Part shown: positions 60,364 to 64,000 of the stretch, piece after piece | Numbering within the stretch: position 1 is the stretch's first letter | Layout: each line of letters starts with the position of its first letter | Source of the DNA: Marivibrio halodurans | Lineage (GTDB): Bacteria > Pseudomonadota > Alphaproteobacteria > UBA8366 > Aestuariispiraceae | Length of the DNA: 64,000 bases | Direction: 5' to 3' | Assembly (NCBI RefSeq): GCF_017963645.1 | Contig: NZ_JAGMWN010000010.1 | Coordinates: 56,808 to 120,807 of the forward strand | The notes under the pieces: model-generated | The model's input: the letters and a program-made list of their open reading frames with translations, nothing else | Database searches by the model: none | Told to the model about the DNA's origin: nothing | Program-made: the position numbers and the translations under genes

Positions 60364-61573
60364 ATGTTCGATTTTCGCTTGAACCAGCCCCTCGCCCCCT
60401 CCTCCAACGCGGACGGCAACGATGTCCTCGCCATGAAGGGCGCGCTCGGCAGCCTGGGAGAGTACGAATTGCCCTCCTATGGCATGACCCCCTATCCCGA
60501 CACGCCGATGTTCGAGGGGATGAAGCGCTTCCAGAAGAAGAACGGCCTGACCGTCGACGGCATCGCGCGCCCCGGCGGCCCGACGGAGGCCACGGTCAAG
60601 GCGCGCCTCGCCCGCATCCGCCTGGACGGCGACAAGATCGCCTCCGGGGCCAGCGCTTCTTCCGGCAGCACCGCCCGCCCGCCGCATGACCCGAGGGCGG
60701 AGGTCGGCGCCATCGCCGAAAGGATCGACCGGCGTCGGCCGGAACCAGCCGAACCGGGGACGGGATGTCGTCTCGGTCAAGAATGCGCTCTCCTGGCTCG
60801 GCCACTATCCCGCCGACAAGGCAAGGCGAGCCGACCCCACGCCGGACGATGATCTGCTCTGGGGCCTGCAAGATTTCCAACGCGCCTTCGGCCTCGCCCG
60901 CGACGGCTTCTCCCTGCCCGGCGGCGAGACGGAGCGGAAGCTCGATGACCTCGTCCAACCTCTTCTTCAACAAACGACCCAAGTCGCGAACAATGGCATG
61001 AGGCAAAAGGAGGCATGGGCAAACCCCAGTGCTTGGGCGCTGGAAGAAGCCGGACGCCAAGTCTTGGGCGCCTCTGACGAAGTGCGCCCTCCGGACGTTG
61101 AGTCTATGCGCCAATCGGACAGCGCCGAGGACGACGGCGCGAGTGAAGCAAGCCAGCCCGAGGAGCAGGAGTATAAGTGGGAGGAGAAGCCCGCGATCGG
61201 TGGCAGGCGCAACAATTTCTCATTCGAAACGGAAGGGGCGGTAAAGATCGGTCTGCACTCAGCGACCTTTGGTGCGGACGGTTTGCGATTTTACGCGAGA
61301 TGGTCTGAGATCGACGAAAAGGGCAATGTTGTGCAGGAGTTGTGGTCGTCCGAGACTTGGGAAAGTAAAGATCCAAGGCGCAATGAGCATGGCGGCAACA
61401 TCTTATTCAATGCCAGCAAAGACATCACATTGAAGCCGCCGTTTGAAAGTGGGTCGGGCAGATATCGGGTCGATATCGTTGTCCCGCCAAACCCCACATA
61501 TAATGGAAACAGCGCGGGCGTCGATATCAATATATTCCCGCAACAGGGTCGACGCGTCACTGAGCTCAAATAG
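60364..61573 (+). pseudogene. Peptidoglycan-binding, polymorphic toxin-like protein with a frameshift
   Basis: Two PG_binding_1-like modules are visible. Module 1 (YGMTPYPDTP, MFEGMKRFQKKNGLTVDG, residues about 35-65) is in the frame starting ATG 60364. Module 2 (NRGRDVVSVKNALSWLGHYP, LLWGLQDFQRAFGLARDG) is in the next frame. Removing one A at 60719-60721 joins them into one 402-residue protein, so this is probably a recent frameshift (or a sequencing error). As written, the first frame stops at 60852. After module 2 comes a Glu/Ser-rich linker and about 130 residues (to 61573) of predicted beta structure I cannot assign. The layout of delivery-type modules plus a variable C-terminus fits a secreted toxin or effector. 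No signal peptide. Confidence 0.6.
60741..60818 (+). repeat. 78-bp repeat, copy A (start of second peptidoglycan-binding module)
   Basis: Identical in 73 of 78 positions to 62459-62536. Similarity stops abruptly on the downstream side, as expected at a cassette junction. Confidence 0.85.
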
Positions 61574-61591
61574 ATGCCGGAGACAGGAACC

Positions 61592-62362
61592 ATGCGCCGA
61601 AAGCTTGCCGCCGCGCTGTGTGTCGCCATCCCGGCGATCCTATCGGCCGTTCCGGCATCGTGGGATCCGGCCTATGCCGGGTCCCAACCCGATCCTGATG
61701 CGCGGATCGGGGCGCATTTCTTCTTTCGCTATTTGCCTGAAGGGACGGTCGCCGATTGCTTGGTGACCTTCTCCTATGACGAAGCGAGGACGGATCCGGA
61801 TGCCGATCTGGATGACCTTGGCGGCATCGTTTATCTCGCCGCTTTCGACTACGCTAGGGCCGTGGATTTCCGCATACCGGGCATTATGAGGGGCTCCGGT
61901 CGGCGCATCAGCTATGTCTTCCCATCGGGCTGTGATGAGACGGTCAAGATGGCGGGCGCCATCGCGGATCGCGCAAACGAGAGCCAAAGCGAGATACATG
62001 TGACCCTCATCGCGCCCGATTCCGACCTTCTGAAGGAGATCGGAGGCCAGCCGATGTGGAAGTGGCAGGGCTTCGACCCACGGGAACTTGCCTTACGCGA
62101 AAGCGCAATGGCCTCTCCATGCCGCCCCGATGGATGGCGGGAGGTTGCTTCGTGGTACTTGGGCGAGGCGAAGAAAGCGTCGATCGGTAAACTGAAGGAA
62201 ACCGGTCTCTTGACCCGCTACAAGCTGATATCCTCGCTGTCCGATGTCTTGGCCGGGGCCGACACGTCCGACATTCTTGCCGAACGATATGACTCGGCTG
62301 AAGAGCGGGCTTTCGTTAAGGCGATGCTTGACGCCCAACTTTCCGCGACTGAATGCAATTAG
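61592..62362 (+). CDS. Secreted protein of unknown function, candidate immunity protein
   Basis: A 256-residue protein with a clear signal peptide (MRRKLAAALCVAIPAILSAV, cleavage likely after PAYA near residue 29). The mature part has four cysteines, two of them close to the C-terminus and in ASPCRPD, and no domain I recognise. It starts 18 bp after the peptidoglycan-binding gene with AGGAACC upstream, so the two are probably co-transcribed. By position it could protect the cell from its neighbour's C-terminal domain. That role is inferred. The ATG at 61574 is an alternative start with no ribosome site. Confidence 0.6.
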   Translation: MRRKLAAALCVAIPAILSAVPASWDPAYAGSQPDPDARIGAHFFFRYLPEGTVADCLVTFSYDEARTDPDADLDDLGGIVYLAAFDYARAVDFRIPGIMRGSGRRISYVFPSGCDETVKMAGAIADRANESQSEIHVTLIAPDSDLLKEIGGQPMWKWQGFDPRELALRESAMASPCRPDGWREVASWYLGEAKKASIGKLKETGLLTRYKLISSLSDVLAGADTSDILAERYDSAEERAFVKAMLDAQLSATECN

Positions 62363-62445
62363 GTCGATGAAGCTCACGACGCGCCCTTGGTGCGGGTTGT
62401 CGGGTGACTCGCCGCCATTCCCCAAGGCGAACCGCGCAGTTGCCC

Positions 62446-63144
62446 ATGGCTTGCCCCTGGAACCAGCCGAACCGGGGACGGGATGTCGCCTCCCTCAAGA
62501 ACGCGCTCTCCTGGCTCGGCCCCTATCCCGCCGACAGCCTCGACCATTTCCTAGACGGCTCCGGCAAGGACCGCGCCTATAGCCGCGATCAGGCGCGAGA
62601 GCGCCCCTTCATCCGGGAGGCTGAGGAGAAGAACCGGGAACGCTTTATTGAGCATCTGATCGTCGATGGAGAAAGGAAAACGGCCGCTGGCCCCAAAGCA
62701 CAATTCAACTATCGCAGCGACTTACTCGCCATGAAGGACGGCGACACGATCCACCTGACGCCGGACGGTTTCGCCAATCACAAAGGGTCCATGGAAGCTT
62801 GGAACACAATTCGGGGAACGACGGGCCATATGGTCAGTGGCGAAATGGACGAGGCGCTCGCCTTCGGTACGAGCAACTTCAAGTCTACGGACGACAACGG
62901 ATTCGTCGCCACACGGAAGGGCGACCGGATCACTGTGGCTGGTATTGTGACGCACGAGTGGGACGATCCATACGACTTCCACGGGGAAGAGTCGCCCTAT
63001 CCCGTTATGAACGCGCTCCGAGATGACGGTCGCGCGGCGGAGTATCACAACAAGTCATCCTGGCGGCAGGAGATGACCGCCACGATCAAGATCAAGAACG
63101 GGGAGTTGGAAATCGACTCCGTCGCTTGGCGCGATCTGGACTAG
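62446..63144 (+). CDS. Orphan toxin cassette: truncated peptidoglycan-binding module fused to a colicin M-like domain
   Basis: A 232-residue frame. Its first 30 residues (NQPNRGRDVASLKNALSWLG, PYPAD) copy the start of module 2 of the gene at 60364; then the sequence changes to SLDHFLDGSGKDRAYSRDQA, a linker and a C-terminal domain. The end reads DRITVAGIVTHEWDDPYDFH, then a stretch leading to TATIKIKNGELEID. Colicin M ends with a similar order: strands, DDKYDF, and a final IHIK strand; D174, Y176 and D177 match its catalytic DxYD. The HR pair that follows in colicin M is not in place. It has no good ribosome site, so it may be silent until recombined. Start uncertain (GTG 62404 possible). Confidence 0.55.
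   Translation: MACPWNQPNRGRDVASLKNALSWLGPYPADSLDHFLDGSGKDRAYSRDQARERPFIREAEEKNRERFIEHLIVDGERKTAAGPKAQFNYRSDLLAMKDGDTIHLTPDGFANHKGSMEAWNTIRGTTGHMVSGEMDEALAFGTSNFKSTDDNGFVATRKGDRITVAGIVTHEWDDPYDFHGEESPYPVMNALRDDGRAAEYHNKSSWRQEMTATIKIKNGELEIDSVAWRDLD
62459..62536 (+). repeat. 78-bp repeat, copy B (recombination junction of the orphan cassette)
   Basis: Second copy of the 60741-60818 segment, five mismatches. Downstream sequences of the two copies are unrelated. Confidence 0.85.
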
Positions 63145-63153
63145 GGGCAGGGC

Positions 63154-63765
63154 ATGAGAAGGCTTGGGAAAATCCTCGAACGGTTTGCATGGAACCTTGG
63201 GCTCTTCGTTCTCCTCATCCTCCTCGTTCGACCCGCGATCGGGGCCTACGAATGGCTTGCCTGGAACGTCCTGACCAAGGACTTCCAGGCGGTTTGCACG
63301 TCTCCCCGCGAACTGACCGGATATGATGTGGATGTGTTCCACGTCATCGAAGGCCCCTACACGGCGGAGTTCTGGGAATATCTTCGTGTTGCCTTCGATC
63401 GGTTGGGAGAGGACCTGGAGCCCGAATGGGCGATGTGGCAGGAGGACGGAACCCTCCGGGTTCCGGTCGGGTTCGATTTCGAGCCCGTGGAAAAGGACGC
63501 GATGCGGTATTTAAGGCATGACCGGAGACCTCGCGAGCGATCCCACGTGCTGGCGTCCTACGCGACCAATCAGATTTTCAAGGACCGACTCATGGGACGT
63601 GTCGATCTGTCTCAATACGAGCACTTGGCCTACTCATGGCTCCCGGATTCATTCCCGCCGGCGAACCAACCAAACACCTGCGGCTTCATGGAAGAGGTGA
63701 TTACGGTGGACGGGTCGTTGGCACCTTCTTCCCGGCAAACCCATGAACTCAATCGGCTGTTTTGA
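63154..63765 (+). CDS. Membrane-anchored periplasmic protein, candidate colicin M-type immunity protein
   Basis: A 203-residue protein with one N-terminal membrane segment (FAWNLGLFVLLILLVRPAIG, about residues 11-30) after a basic start (MRRLGKILER), so the rest should face the periplasm. No known domain was recognised. It begins 9 bp after the colicin M-like cassette with GGGGCAGGG upstream, in the same direction. The immunity protein of colicin M is also a small periplasmic protein held by an N-terminal anchor, which makes the pairing plausible. The role is inferred from position and topology only. Confidence 0.6.
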   Translation: MRRLGKILERFAWNLGLFVLLILLVRPAIGAYEWLAWNVLTKDFQAVCTSPRELTGYDVDVFHVIEGPYTAEFWEYLRVAFDRLGEDLEPEWAMWQEDGTLRVPVGFDFEPVEKDAMRYLRHDRRPRERSHVLASYATNQIFKDRLMGRVDLSQYEHLAYSWLPDSFPPANQPNTCGFMEEVITVDGSLAPSSRQTHELNRLF

Positions 63766-63806
63766 ACCCACCATGAATGCGGCAGAGCGAAGCTATCGCT
63801 CATTAT

Positions 63807-63855
63807 ATGGCCCCTTGGGGCGGGTGCGCCTTTGCTCCGCCTGCCGCCGCCGCGG
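63807..63855 (+). repeat. Imperfect direct repeat, right copy
   Basis: Counterpart of 59971-60018, with core TGCGCCTTTGCTCCGCCTG at 63825-63843. See the left copy. Confidence 0.5.
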
Positions 63856-63958
63856 GTCCCGCGCTTCGTTCATTTCCGGTTCCGGTGGGGATGAGGCGGA
63901 GAAGCTTTCCGATAGGGACGCAAAACGTATGGCCCGCCCCGGCTGCAAGCAATAATCA

Positions 63959-63980
63959 GCAGATGACTCGACGAGTCTGC
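63959..63980. repeat. Imperfect palindrome near the window end
   Basis: GCAG-AT-GACTC-GAC-GAGTC-TGC, a hairpin or operator-like palindrome, flanked by two AAACGTAT words (63923-63930 and 63983-63990). From 63766 to the end I see no supported gene. Confidence 0.4.
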
Positions 63981-64000
63981 ATAAACGTATCCGGCATTTC

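Noticed and set aside
63743..63955. 70-codon frame after the candidate immunity gene
   Set aside because: Overlaps the end of the preceding gene, contains the direct repeat, and has no ribosome site or family resemblance.
1..64000. CRISPR arrays, rRNA genes, complete insertion sequences
   Set aside because: No regularly spaced repeats, no rRNA sequence and no intact transposase were seen.

Overview
The window is high-GC DNA from an alphaproteobacterium, most like the Rhodospirillales group; I cannot name the genus. The evidence is the gene content and order: AddAB instead of RecBCD, AmgK/MurU muropeptide salvage, aerobic CobN, fabA-fabB-fabI, and one intact rimP-nusA-ylxR-infB-rbfA-truB-rpsO-pnp cluster. 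Positions 1 to about 59,200 look like ordinary chromosome, densely coded with short gaps. The last 4.8 kb is accessory DNA.

Layout. 1-5,991: addB (5' end outside the window) and addA, double-strand-break repair. 6,078-8,901: LysE-type exporter, FAD amine-oxidase-like protein, ferredoxin-NADP reductase. 9,109-11,474: tsaE-amgK-murU, coupled by overlaps. 11,495-15,042: a membrane protein with a cyclic-nucleotide-binding domain, an SLC13/TrkA-C permease and MarC. 15,062-25,560: the transcription/translation cluster, starting with a promoter, leader and attenuator-like hairpin before rimP and ending with a terminator after pnp. 25,648-30,176: folC, a universal stress protein, an Nfu scaffold and a Bax-like glucosaminidase. 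30,451-33,447: a succinate-semialdehyde dehydrogenase and class III aminotransferase pair that fits GABA/omega-amino-acid breakdown. 33,546-38,475: an SDR, a histidine phosphatase, an encapsulated-ferritin-family protein, then fabA-fabB-fabI. 38,658-45,400: cobN (with an unusual AT-richer in-frame insert) and convergent mutS. 45,448-48,221: divergent oxyR and katA sharing a clear OxyR-type operator. 48,233-51,294: a hydrolase and two glycosyltransferases. 51,760-56,055: two paralogous chemoreceptors. 56,362-59,195: thrS, infC (apparent ATA start codon) and tRNA-Thr(CGT).

The accessory end begins directly after tRNA-Thr. It holds a serine recombinase wrecked by frameshifts, then a small block that looks like a polymorphic toxin locus. 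One gene encodes a two-module peptidoglycan-binding protein with a variable C-terminus; it has a frameshift and is followed by a secreted protein. A 78-bp copy of its second-module segment recurs 1.7 kb downstream, fused to an unrelated C-terminal domain that resembles the colicin M catalytic domain (DDxYDF motif). That cassette is followed 9 bp later by a membrane-anchored periplasmic protein, the expected form of a colicin M-type immunity protein. I consider this the most interesting system in the window.

All calls were made by reading the sequence and from remembered family motifs; no database search was run.
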